A DNA stretch of 14,047 bases from an uncultured Clostridia bacterium. GTDB taxonomy: Bacteria > Bacillota > Clostridia > Christensenellales > UBA1242. Below the pieces are notes generated by a model that worked only from the letters and a program-made list of their open reading frames with translations, was not told the DNA's origin and made no database searches. Within the stretch, counting starts at the first letter, position 1; each line of letters starts with the position of its first letter. A program made the position numbers and the translations under genes. Positions 7,345 to 13,891 of the stretch are shown here, piece by piece. Location of the stretch: positions 1 through 14,047 of the forward strand of contig CANQCE010000017.1 in assembly GCA_947589655.1 (NCBI GenBank), written 5' to 3'.

Positions 7345-7373
7345 ATTATAGCACATTTAAACATTTTTGTAAA
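7345..7373 (-). promoter_or_regulatory. Promoter of the 135-residue protein
   Basis: The minus strand reads TTTACA (7368-7373), 17-bp spacer, TATAAT (7345-7350), with TGC before the -10 box, making it an extended -10. The predicted leader is about 14 nt. The divergent flippase gene starts at 7445; TAGAAT at 7392-7397 is its only -10 candidate, without a convincing -35. Confidence 0.85.
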
Positions 7374-7444
7374 TACCCTTTTCAAAAATTTTAGAATATT
7401 TTTGTTGTTATTTTGCAACCTACTCATAAGCAGGATTGTGGTTT

Positions 7445-8989
7445 ATGATAAAAAACAGTTCAAAGTTGGGGTTTGGGGCAGTTGTTCTGCTGATAAGCGG
7501 TGTTGTTTGTAAAGCGCTGGGTGCACTTTTCCGCTTGCCACTAACAAATTTGTTGGGAATTGAAGGCATTGGCGTTTTTCAACTTGTAATGTCTTTATAT
7601 GCCTTTGCGTTGGTTGTAACCTGTGGCGGAGTGACAAACAGCCTTGCCAAATTGATTTCTTCAGCACGTGCAGAGGACGAAACAAAAAAAATTAATTTGT
7701 TTTTGTTAAGGGCGCTAATTTCCAGTATTAGCATTGCTCTTGCTTTGGGCGTGATTTTTTTGCTACTTAGCAAAGTTATCGCATCTTTGCAAAACATAAC
7801 GGCATATTCCAGTTATGCACTTTTTATTTTCTTGCTGCCACTGGGGGCAATACTGGCAACTTTAAGAGGTTTTTTCCAAGGTTATGAAAACATGTTGCCA
7901 ACGGCAACCAGTCAAGTTGTAGAGCAGGTTTTTAAGTTTGCTTTTGGGCTTTTGTTTGCATTTGAATTTGGCAAAAGCGGAACGGCGCAGGGCGTATTCG
8001 GCGCGTTTTTGGGGATTGTTTTAAGCGAACTTGTTGCAGTTATACAACTTTGCATTTGGTTTTTATTAAAATTTAAACAAAACAAAAATTTGGAAGCACA
8101 AAAAATTTTGTTAAACAAAAAACTGGCTTGCAGGCAGTTTGCCAAAGCAAATTACACTCTTATGCTTTCGGCAAGTATTCTGCCACTTGTAAATGCTTTT
8201 GATGGACTTGTTATTGTGGACAGACTAACTTTAAGCGGCATAACCGCAGAATTTGCCACTAAACTTTATGGCTTGCAAACTGGAGTTGTTGGTGCGCTTT
8301 TAAACTTTCCGCTTATTATTTCTGTTTCTGTTACAACCGCTCTTTTGCCAAACATATCCTATTTAATTTCAAGGGGTGCTGGCAGCAAATATATGGTTGA
8401 AAAAGGCTTGAAAGTTCTATTGTTTTTAATTCTGCCAACAACATTTGGCTTGGCGGCAATCTCGCGCCAAGTTTTGCTTTTGTTTTATTCGGATTTGGGG
8501 CAACTGCTGGACACGGCGTTTTATCTTATGATTTATGGCTCTTTTTCAATAATTTTAACAGGCATGATGCAATATTTTGTGATGCTTCTTCAAGCCAGCG
8601 GAGATTTTTTACGGATTTTAATTTACACATCTGTGGGCGGAATTTTAAAGGCGGTGCTGTCTTTCTTTTTGGCTTCCGTGAAAGGCATATCCATTTACTC
8701 GCTTGCCATTGGGAACATCTCTCTTGCAGGGGCGGTTTGCGTGCTTTCAATTTGGCGCTTAAAGAAAACAATAGGCTTCAGTTTGCACTTTTTTGATTTG
8801 TTTTTAATTTTGTTCGCCACAGCCACCATGTTTGTGCTTGTTTCAAATTTTGTAAAAGCGAATTATTTTAGGTTGTCCGTCAACATTTTGATTGCCATTT
8901 TGCTGGGGGCTTTGGTTTATCTTGTTATAACCATGCCTTTTATATTAAAACTTCTGCGAAAAAATTTGTTTAAAAATTCTGCCGATTGA
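7445..8989 (+). CDS. SpoVB/MurJ-like polysaccharide or lipid II flippase
   Basis: A 514-residue integral membrane protein of the MOP flippase superfamily, closest to the SpoVB/YtgP/MurJ branch that moves lipid-linked cell-wall precursors across the membrane. The N-terminal signature is strong: ALFRLPLTNLLGIEGIGVFQL and the following GGVTNSLAKLIS match the substrate-side helices of SpoVB proteins, and RGFFQGYENMLPTATSQVVEQ (about residues 140-160) is the other family hallmark. About 12-14 hydrophobic segments are spread through the chain, the usual count. ATG 7445 is preferred, with AGGA 9 nt upstream; TTG 7436 lies 1 nt from that AGGA and is too close. Presence of SpoVB homology does not by itself show sporulation. 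The HU-like gene follows after 25 nt. Confidence 0.92.
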   Translation: MIKNSSKLGFGAVVLLISGVVCKALGALFRLPLTNLLGIEGIGVFQLVMSLYAFALVVTCGGVTNSLAKLISSARAEDETKKINLFLLRALISSISIALALGVIFLLLSKVIASLQNITAYSSYALFIFLLPLGAILATLRGFFQGYENMLPTATSQVVEQVFKFAFGLLFAFEFGKSGTAQGVFGAFLGIVLSELVAVIQLCIWFLLKFKQNKNLEAQKILLNKKLACRQFAKANYTLMLSASILPLVNAFDGLVIVDRLTLSGITAEFATKLYGLQTGVVGALLNFPLIISVSVTTALLPNISYLISRGAGSKYMVEKGLKVLLFLILPTTFGLAAISRQVLLLFYSDLGQLLDTAFYLMIYGSFSIILTGMMQYFVMLLQASGDFLRILIYTSVGGILKAVLSFFLASVKGISIYSLAIGNISLAGAVCVLSIWRLKKTIGFSLHFFDLFLILFATATMFVLVSNFVKANYFRLSVNILIAILLGALVYLVITMPFILKLLRKNLFKNSAD

Positions 8990-9014
8990 CAACCATTTGA
9001 GAGGAGGGATAAAT

Positions 9015-9272
9015 ATGAATAAACAAGAATTGGTTGCCATATTGGCAAAAAGGACAAATCTGTCAAAGCAAAAATGCAATTTATTTTTAAACACGTTTAA
9101 AGAAACGGTTTGCGAGGTGTGCGTTAAAGGCGGAGAGATTGTTCTGCGCGATTTTGGAAAATTTTCTTTAAAAGAAAAGAAGGCACGCAAATTTCTTAAC
9201 CCACAGACCAAACGCTATTACATTGCTTCGCCAAAAAAAGTGCTTGCGTTTAAATGCTTTAAACCTTTTTAA
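9015..9272 (+). CDS. HU-like histone-fold DNA-binding protein, short and cysteine-containing
   Basis: An 85-residue member of the HU/IHF family, whose dimers bend DNA with two beta arms. The N-terminal helices (NKQELVAILAKRTNLSKQ), the FGKF turn at 47-50 and the arm-tip NPQT with Pro63 are all recognisable. It differs from usual 90-residue HU: the last helix stops after AFKCFKPF, and four cysteines are present (21, 33, 36, 81), whereas HU proteins rarely have any. The ATG at 9015 has GAGGAGGG (9001-9008) 6 nt upstream. It lies 25 nt after the flippase gene and is probably co-transcribed with it. It may be a paralogue specialised for some structure rather than the main HU. Confidence 0.88.
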   Translation: MNKQELVAILAKRTNLSKQKCNLFLNTFKETVCEVCVKGGEIVLRDFGKFSLKEKKARKFLNPQTKRYYIASPKKVLAFKCFKPF

Positions 9273-9281
9273 AAGCATTTT
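9252..9281 (+). terminator. Possible weak hairpin terminator at the HU gene end
   Basis: AAATGCTTT (9252-9260) and AAAGCATTT (9272-9280) form a perfect 9-bp, AT-rich stem with an 11-nt loop; the HU stop codon falls at the loop/stem border. Only TTTTGCTTGATTTT follows, so the U-tract is poor. Confidence 0.4.
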
Positions 9282-9283
9282 GC

Positions 9284-9312
9284 TTGATTTTACACTTTTT
9301 TTGTGCTAACAT
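9284..9312 (+). promoter_or_regulatory. Promoter of dus, placed directly at the start codon
   Basis: TTGATT (9284-9289), 17-bp spacer and TAACAT (9307-9312) with TGC before it, an extended -10. The expected transcription start coincides with the ATG at 9319, with no SD, exactly the same geometry as at 5491-5526. Confidence 0.7.
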
Positions 9313-9318
9313 ACCTGC

Positions 9319-10239
9319 ATGGAAATTGGTGGCAAAAATTTTGACTTTCCTTTGCTTCTTGCACCCATGGCAGGTGTAACAGATGTGGGGTTTAGGGCCT
9401 TGGCATCTTTTTTTGGCGCCGATTGCACTGTTACGGAAATGTTGTCTGCACGCGCCATGCAACATAACCCTAAAAAGACTGAATACATGACCTTGACGAC
9501 CGAGCAAGAGAAAACCAAACTGGCACAAATTTTTGGGCATGAGCCAGATTTTTTAGCCAAGGCGGTGCAAAATCCGCTTTTACAAAAATTTGACGGCTTT
9601 GATATCAACATGGGCTGCCCAGCGCCAAAAATAATTAAAAATGGCGAGGGTGCGGCGCTCATGGACAACTTAAGCCTTGCCAGCAAAATAATTTCCACTT
9701 GCAAAAACTCCACGCCAAAGCCTGTTTCGGTGAAGTTTCGCAAAGGGAATAAAACGGAGAATTTTTTAGATTTTGCACGGATGTGTGAAGACAGCGGCGC
9801 AGATTTTGTCACGTTTCACGCACGCAGTGTGGCGCAAGGTTATAGCGGTTTTGCGGACTATGATGCCATTGCCTCTGTAAAGGCAAAACTTAAAATTCCT
9901 GTTGTTGGCAACGGCGATGTGCTGGACGAAAACAGTTTGCATAAAATGCAGCAAACAGGCGTTGACGGCGTTATGATTGGGCGTGGCACTTTGGGAAAAC
10001 CATGGCTTTTTGCCGAACTTAAAGGCAAAGCCAATATAGACAAAATGGCGGCAATAAAAAAGCACATCTCCATTTTAAGAGAAAACTTTAACGAAAATTG
10101 GTTAAAATTGTATATTCGCAAGCACCTTTTATGGTATTCGGTGGGGCTGCCAATGGCGGCAAATTTAAGGCAAAGGCTGGCAACGTGTGACGATGTTGAC
10201 AAGTGCATAGAAATTCTTTGTGATGCCATGCAAAAATAG
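9319..10239 (+). CDS. dus: tRNA-dihydrouridine synthase, DusB-like
   Basis: A 306-residue FMN enzyme that reduces uridines in the tRNA D-loop to dihydrouridine with NADPH. The TIM-barrel N-terminus shows APMAGVTD (15-22), the active-site NMGCPAPK with Cys100, GAALM shortly after, HARS near residue 174, GNGDV near 195, and MIGRGTLGKPW, which in the family usually reads GRGALGNPW. A helical tRNA-binding domain with RKHLLWY follows. The length fits DusB of Firmicutes (about 320). The ATG at 9319 places the family's conserved start (MEIG) with no extension, yet there is no SD before it; the mRNA is probably leaderless. It appears to be a single-gene unit between its own promoter and the terminator at 10247. 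Confidence 0.95.
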   Translation: MEIGGKNFDFPLLLAPMAGVTDVGFRALASFFGADCTVTEMLSARAMQHNPKKTEYMTLTTEQEKTKLAQIFGHEPDFLAKAVQNPLLQKFDGFDINMGCPAPKIIKNGEGAALMDNLSLASKIISTCKNSTPKPVSVKFRKGNKTENFLDFARMCEDSGADFVTFHARSVAQGYSGFADYDAIASVKAKLKIPVVGNGDVLDENSLHKMQQTGVDGVMIGRGTLGKPWLFAELKGKANIDKMAAIKKHISILRENFNENWLKLYIRKHLLWYSVGLPMAANLRQRLATCDDVDKCIEILCDAMQK

Positions 10240-10246
10240 CAAAAAA

Positions 10247-10267
10247 CACCTTTAACAAGGTGCTTTT
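10247..10267 (+). terminator. Terminator after dus
   Basis: CACCTT, loop TAAC, AAGGTG then CTTTTATTATT; perfect 6-bp stem starting 7 nt after the dus stop codon. Confidence 0.8.
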
Positions 10268-10317
10268 ATTATTCAAATCAAATCCTGCATGCGAGGGGCA
10301 ATTTCACAGATTTTTGG

Positions 10318-10337
10318 CAAACATCTAAAAATGTTTG
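10318..10337. promoter_or_regulatory. Inverted repeat overlapping the pgk promoter, possible operator
   Basis: CAAACAT, six-base centre CTAAAA, ATGTTTG: a perfect 7-6-7 inverted repeat. Its right arm overlaps the proposed -35 box of pgk (10335-10340), as an operator would. It could instead be a second hairpin stopping read-through from dus. Confidence 0.45.
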
Positions 10338-10363
10338 TGTTTTAAAAAGGATTGTTGTAAAAT
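10335..10363 (+). promoter_or_regulatory. Probable promoter of the pgk-tpiA cluster
   Basis: TTGTGT (10335-10340), 17-bp spacer, TAAAAT (10358-10363); the -35 box is weak. A start near 10370 would leave a 16-nt leader holding the purine-rich ribosome-binding site at 10374-10383. TATAAG at 10369 is a less good alternative. Confidence 0.5.
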
Positions 10364-10385
10364 GTAACTATAAGAGGGTGGAGTT

Positions 10386-11555
10386 ATGAAAAGAACAATT
10401 AAAGATGTGAAAAGTTTTAAAGGCAAAAGGGTTTTGCTGCGTTGTGACTTAAATGTGCCACTTGACAACTGGGGGGACATTTTAAATGACAACCGCATAG
10501 AACAATCGCTTCCAACCATTGCAGAACTTGTCAAAAAGAATGCAAGGGTTATTGTGTGCTCTCACCTTGGCAGACCAAAGGGTTATGACAAATATTTATC
10601 CCTCTTTCCAGTTGCCGTTTATCTTATGAAAAGTTTTCCTAATCGCGTTAAATTTTGCAGCAAGGTGGTTGGCCCAGAAGTGCAGGATGCGGTTTCAAAG
10701 ATGAAAGATGGCGAAATTTTGGTGCTTGAAAACCTTCGCTTTAATAAAGGGGAAGAAGAAAACTCTCCAGCGTTTGTGAAAGAACTTGCCTCTCTTGCAG
10801 ATTTTTATGTTGACGATGCTTTTGGGGTTGCACACAGAAAACACGCCTCGAACTATGGCGTTGCCTTAAAACTTCCAAATGCAATAGGGCTTTTGGTTGA
10901 AAAAGAACTTAGTGTTTTTGAAAAAGCGTTTAAAAAGCCAGCACATCCTTTTGTTGCAATTTTTGGCGGTGCAAAGGTGGACGACAAACTTAACCTTATA
11001 AACAATGTTATGGACATTGCCGATACAATTATAATTGGCGGTGGCATGGCATATACATTTTTGCAGGCAAAAGGGAAAAATATAGGCAAAAGCCTTGTGT
11101 CTTTGGATATGGTTGACGATGCCCAAGCAATTATAGCAAAAGCAAAGGAAAAAGGGATTAACTTGCTTTTGCCAATTGACCATGTTGTGCTTGCTGGCGA
11201 AAAACAAAAGGTTGTTATAACGGAATATCTAGATAACGATATGGTTGGGCTTGACATTGGGCCAAAAACAATCAAGTTGTTCTCAAAAGCCATAAAAGAG
11301 GCAAAACAAATCATTTGGAACGGACCTGTTGGCAGATATGAAGATGTTCGCTTTAAAACTGGCACCGAAAAACTTGCAAAAGCGGTTGCAAAAAGCAATG
11401 CTTATTCCATTGTTGGAGGCGGAGATAGTGTAACGGCGGTTGAAGAAGCCGGCGTTGCCTATAAAATTGACCACCTCTCCACAGGCGGTGGCGCAAGTTT
11501 AAAACTTATGGAAGGAAAGCCGTTGCCAGCCATTGAAGTTATAGACACAATTTAA
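10386..11555 (+). CDS. pgk: Phosphoglycerate kinase
   Basis: A 389-residue monomeric glycolytic enzyme that transfers phosphate from 1,3-bisphosphoglycerate to ADP, slightly shorter than the usual 394-400. The motifs run in order: RCDLNVPLD (residues 19-27), SHLGRPKG near 59, VLENLRF near 116, GGAKV near 196, GGGMAYTF near 219, WNGPVG near 314, GGGDSVTAVEEAG near 345 and STGGGASLKLMEG near 364, covering both the substrate-binding N-domain and the nucleotide-binding C-domain. GGGTGGAG-like purines lie just before the ATG. tpiA follows after 38 nt with its own AAGGAG, suggesting one transcript. The inverted repeat at 10318 may control it. Confidence 0.98.
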   Translation: MKRTIKDVKSFKGKRVLLRCDLNVPLDNWGDILNDNRIEQSLPTIAELVKKNARVIVCSHLGRPKGYDKYLSLFPVAVYLMKSFPNRVKFCSKVVGPEVQDAVSKMKDGEILVLENLRFNKGEEENSPAFVKELASLADFYVDDAFGVAHRKHASNYGVALKLPNAIGLLVEKELSVFEKAFKKPAHPFVAIFGGAKVDDKLNLINNVMDIADTIIIGGGMAYTFLQAKGKNIGKSLVSLDMVDDAQAIIAKAKEKGINLLLPIDHVVLAGEKQKVVITEYLDNDMVGLDIGPKTIKLFSKAIKEAKQIIWNGPVGRYEDVRFKTGTEKLAKAVAKSNAYSIVGGGDSVTAVEEAGVAYKIDHLSTGGGASLKLMEGKPLPAIEVIDTI

Positions 11556-11593
11556 GCAAACAAAGGAATAATTAATATAAAAGGAGTGGGGCC

Positions 11594-12343
11594 ATGAAAA
11601 AACTTATTATTGCAAACCTTAAAATGAACACAAAACCAAGTGAATTTAAAGATTACGCAATGACACTTGCCACAAAGGCAAAGTTGTCAAAAAACAGCAT
11701 TGTTGTCTGCCCACCATTCACACACCTTGTTGCGGCACGAGAGTTCCTGGGTGGCAGCAAAGTGGCATATGGTGCACAGAACATTTCTGACGAAGAAAAA
11801 GGTTCCTTTACAGGCGAAATCAGTGCCAGCATGATTAAAGATTTGGGTGCAACATATGTTATTCTGGGTCACTCCGATAGGAGAAACAAGTTTAAAGAAA
11901 ACGACAAACTTATCAATAAAAAAATAAAAACCGCTCTTGCCAACGGCTTGAAAGTTATTTTGTGTGTGGGCGAAAGTTTGCAGGTGCGTGAAAGCAAACA
12001 GGCCTCGGCGTTTGTTAGAAAGCAGATAGACGATGACCTTAAAGGCATTTACGAAAACGAACTTGAAGGCGTTGTTATTGCATATGAACCTATTTGGGCA
12101 ATTGGCACAGGCAAAAACGCCACAAACAAAGATATTTCCAAAATGGTGGGCGTTATCCGCAAAGAAATTGAAACGCAATTTTCTGCCAAAGCGGCACAAA
12201 AAGCCATAGTTATATATGGCGGAAGCATTACAATAAACAACTACAAAAAAATCATTTCAAACGAAGATATAAATGGCGTGCTGATTGGCGGCGCAAGTTT
12301 GGATGTTGAAAACTTTTCAGTTATTGTCAGAGAAAATTACTAA
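11594..12343 (+). CDS. tpiA: Triosephosphate isomerase
   Basis: A 249-residue TIM-barrel enzyme that interconverts dihydroxyacetone phosphate and glyceraldehyde 3-phosphate. The catalytic residues Lys10, His93 and Glu165 (in AYEPIWAIGTG) are present, as are the phosphate-binding YGGSI and GGASL. Two positions are unusual: the N-terminal NWKMN reads NLKMN (Leu9), and GHSERR reads GHSDRR, placing Asp95 where a Glu is nearly invariant. The rest of the family pattern and the full length argue for a working enzyme. AAGGAG lies 7 nt before the ATG. dnaX starts 12 nt after the stop codon, so pgk, tpiA and dnaX are probably transcribed together, with no intervening terminator seen. Confidence 0.98.
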   Translation: MKKLIIANLKMNTKPSEFKDYAMTLATKAKLSKNSIVVCPPFTHLVAAREFLGGSKVAYGAQNISDEEKGSFTGEISASMIKDLGATYVILGHSDRRNKFKENDKLINKKIKTALANGLKVILCVGESLQVRESKQASAFVRKQIDDDLKGIYENELEGVVIAYEPIWAIGTGKNATNKDISKMVGVIRKEIETQFSAKAAQKAIVIYGGSITINNYKKIISNEDINGVLIGGASLDVENFSVIVRENY

Positions 12344-12355
12344 AACGGAGAAAAA

Positions 12356-13459
12356 ATGAACCACGTTGCATTATATAGAAAATACAGGCCGAAAACTTTT
12401 GACGAAGTGATTGGGCAGGAACACATAACCAAAACGCTGGAAAACCAGATTGAACAAAATCAAGTGGGGCATGCCTATCTTTTCACAGGCACGCGCGGCA
12501 CAGGCAAAACCAGCGTGGCAAAAATTTTTGCCAAAGCGGTGAACTGCCTTTCGCCTATTCATGGCTCGCCTTGCGGAAAATGCGAAAACTGCCTGCGGCT
12601 GGAACAAGAAAACGACATTAACATTATTGAAATTGACGCTGCTTCAAACAACAAGGTGGATGACATCCGCCAAATTCGCGACAAAGTGAAGTTTTTGCCA
12701 GTCGGTGCAAAATATAAGGTTTACATTGTTGACGAAGTGCATATGCTCTCGGACAGTGCTTTCAATGCCCTTTTAAAAACTTTGGAAGAACCGCCAGCAC
12801 ATATAATTTTCATTTTGGCAACCACCGAAGTTCACAAATTGCCACAAACGATACTCAGCCGTTGTGTGCGCTTTGATTTTAGGCTGGTGAGTGTTGACGA
12901 ACTTTCCAAACACCTTGCCAAAGTGTTCACGCAAGAGAAAATCACGTTTGACGAGGACAGTTTAAAGATAATTGCGAGCGCTGGTGAGGGCAGTGTGCGA
13001 GATACGCTCTCCATTGCAGACAGCATTGCATCTTACTGCCAAGGCAACATAACAAAAGAGAAAACATTAAGCGTGCTTGGTACAACTGCGCACGATATGC
13101 TGCTTGAATTTTTTGACAAAATGGCAGAAAAGGATGTTGGCGGCGTGCTTACGCTGATTGACACTCTAGAAAAAGACGGCAAAAATTTGGCAGTGCTGGC
13201 AAAAGACCTTTCCAAACACGCACGAAATCTGCTGGTGTGCAAATCTTGCAAAAATCCGGGCGAAATTTTAAATTTCACAGACGACATCTTGGAAAAATAC
13301 AAAGCGCAGGCGGAAAAATTTGCCGAGAAAGACCTTATAAGATATATGCAGGTTTTCTCCGGCGCGGAGAGCGAACTAAGATACACTCTTTCGGTGAGGC
13401 TGCTGCTGGAAACCACTTGCCTTAACGCCATGCTTGGCTACGACGTAAAAAAAAACTGA
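12356..13459 (+). CDS. dnaX: DNA polymerase III subunit gamma (DnaX, zero-frame product)
   Basis: The clamp-loader ATPase that, with delta and delta', opens the sliding clamp. The zero frame gives 367 residues. Visible are Walker A GTRGTGKTS (45-53), the zinc-binding cysteines 64, 73, 76 and 79, Walker B with IVDEVHML, the LATTEVHKL sensor-1 region followed by the SRC arginine-finger motif, and GEGSVRD sensor 2. The helical clamp-loader domain III follows to about residue 360. The frame then ends GTA AAA AAA AAC TGA inside a run of nine A. Firmicute DnaX is usually longer (roughly 550), and the missing C-terminal part lies in the -1 frame directly after. The 367-residue product resembles the gamma form of E. 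coli in ending right after domain III. Ribosome-binding site CGGAG is 5 nt before the ATG. Confidence 0.95.
   Translation: MNHVALYRKYRPKTFDEVIGQEHITKTLENQIEQNQVGHAYLFTGTRGTGKTSVAKIFAKAVNCLSPIHGSPCGKCENCLRLEQENDINIIEIDAASNNKVDDIRQIRDKVKFLPVGAKYKVYIVDEVHMLSDSAFNALLKTLEEPPAHIIFILATTEVHKLPQTILSRCVRFDFRLVSVDELSKHLAKVFTQEKITFDEDSLKIIASAGEGSVRDTLSIADSIASYCQGNITKEKTLSVLGTTAHDMLLEFFDKMAEKDVGGVLTLIDTLEKDGKNLAVLAKDLSKHARNLLVCKSCKNPGEILNFTDDILEKYKAQAEKFAEKDLIRYMQVFSGAESELRYTLSVRLLLETTCLNAMLGYDVKKN
13447..13457 (+). other. A9 slippage site in dnaX (-1 frameshift or transcriptional slippage)
   Basis: Nine A (13447-13455) read in frame as A-AAA-AAA-AAC, with TGA next. Slipping back one base, or adding one A in the mRNA, joins dnaX to the -1 frame, which is open to 13794. 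Both tRNA positions keep perfect pairing on A AAA AAA. No SD-like sequence lies just upstream. The only downstream hairpin found (CCAAAC at 13478 with GTTTGG at 13498) is weak and far, so slippage by RNA polymerase seems at least as likely as ribosomal shifting. Confidence 0.75.
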
Positions 13460-13794
13460 AAATTGAAAAAGATACGACCAAACTTTCGTCAAGCAATGTT
13501 TGGGGGAAGGTGGTGCTGTATTTAAAAGAGCATCACAAAGTTGCACTCCATGTGGCTTGCGGAGATATCACCAATGCGGTGCTGGAAAACGGCAAACTTA
13601 TCATCCGCAGCAGCGATGAGTTTTTGGTGGATGTGCTGGAAAACGGAAAAGCGGATATTGAGGCGGCACTTCGCTGGCAAGGGCTAGACATTCCGTTTGA
13701 GGTTATCAAATTCCAAAGCAGCACGCAACTGCTGGAAAAAGACACCAAAAAAGCGCGCGCCTTCTTTGGCGAAAAACTTGAAATTGAAGAATAA
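13453..13794 (+). CDS. dnaX: DnaX tau-type C-terminal extension in the -1 frame
   Basis: After slippage the frame reads 113 further residues, KLKIEKDTTKLSSSNVWGK and on, giving a total of about 479. The SNVWGKVVLYLKEH segment followed by a small alpha/beta domain is what follows domain III in full-length Firmicute DnaX (a Trp-containing helix, then the tau C-terminal region), so this is the continuation of dnaX and not a separate gene. A GTG at 13510 or 13513 could start independent translation, as GGGGG precedes it, but it falls inside the conserved helix. Codon use matches the first part. Alternatives are a true frameshift mutation or a sequencing error in the A-run. Confidence 0.8.
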   Translation, partial: KLKIEKDTTKLSSSNVWGKVVLYLKEHHKVALHVACGDITNAVLENGKLIIRSSDEFLVDVLENGKADIEAALRWQGLDIPFEVIKFQSSTQLLEKDTKKARAFFGEKLEIEE

Positions 13795-13810
13795 AACGAA
13801 AGGAATTTAG

Positions 13811-13870
13811 ATGATTAAAGATTACAGGAAGCAACTTTTGCAAGAGTTAAAGCAAAAAGGTTATAAATAA
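13811..13870 (+). CDS. 19-residue ORF between dnaX and ybaB
   Basis: MIKDYRKQLLQELKQKGYK is preceded by AGGAA (13801-13805) 5 nt upstream of an ATG and ends TAA 21 nt before the ybaB ATG. It could be a real micropeptide, basic and helical, or a leader whose translation couples dnaX to ybaB. No family is recognised, and a short chance ORF is possible. Confidence 0.4.
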   Translation: MIKDYRKQLLQELKQKGYK

Positions 13871-13891
13871 TAAAAATTTTGGAGGTAAAAA

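Noticed and set aside
7436..7444. TTG 7436 as start of the flippase
   Set aside because: It lies 1 nt from the AGGA; ATG 7445 is correctly spaced.
8997..9014. TTG 8997 as start of the HU-like protein
   Set aside because: The SD GAGGAGGG lies after it and points to ATG 9015, which matches the usual HU N-terminus.
10268..10385. Riboswitch or T-box before pgk
   Set aside because: No conserved elements are recognisable, and the predicted leader is only about 16 nt.
13478..13503. Stimulatory hairpin for ribosomal frameshifting
   Set aside because: The stem is only 6 bp with a 14-nt loop and starts 24 nt after the slippery codons, too weak and far to claim.
13510..13794. Independent 94-residue gene starting at GTG 13510
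   Set aside because: The start falls inside the conserved Trp-containing helix of DnaX, and the frame is open upstream to the A9 run, so it is the -1 frame continuation of dnaX.
12356..13794. dnaX as a broken pseudogene
   Set aside because: All ATPase motifs are intact, the break sits exactly on a slippery A-run known from other dnaX genes, and both frames keep normal coding character. A sequencing error remains possible.
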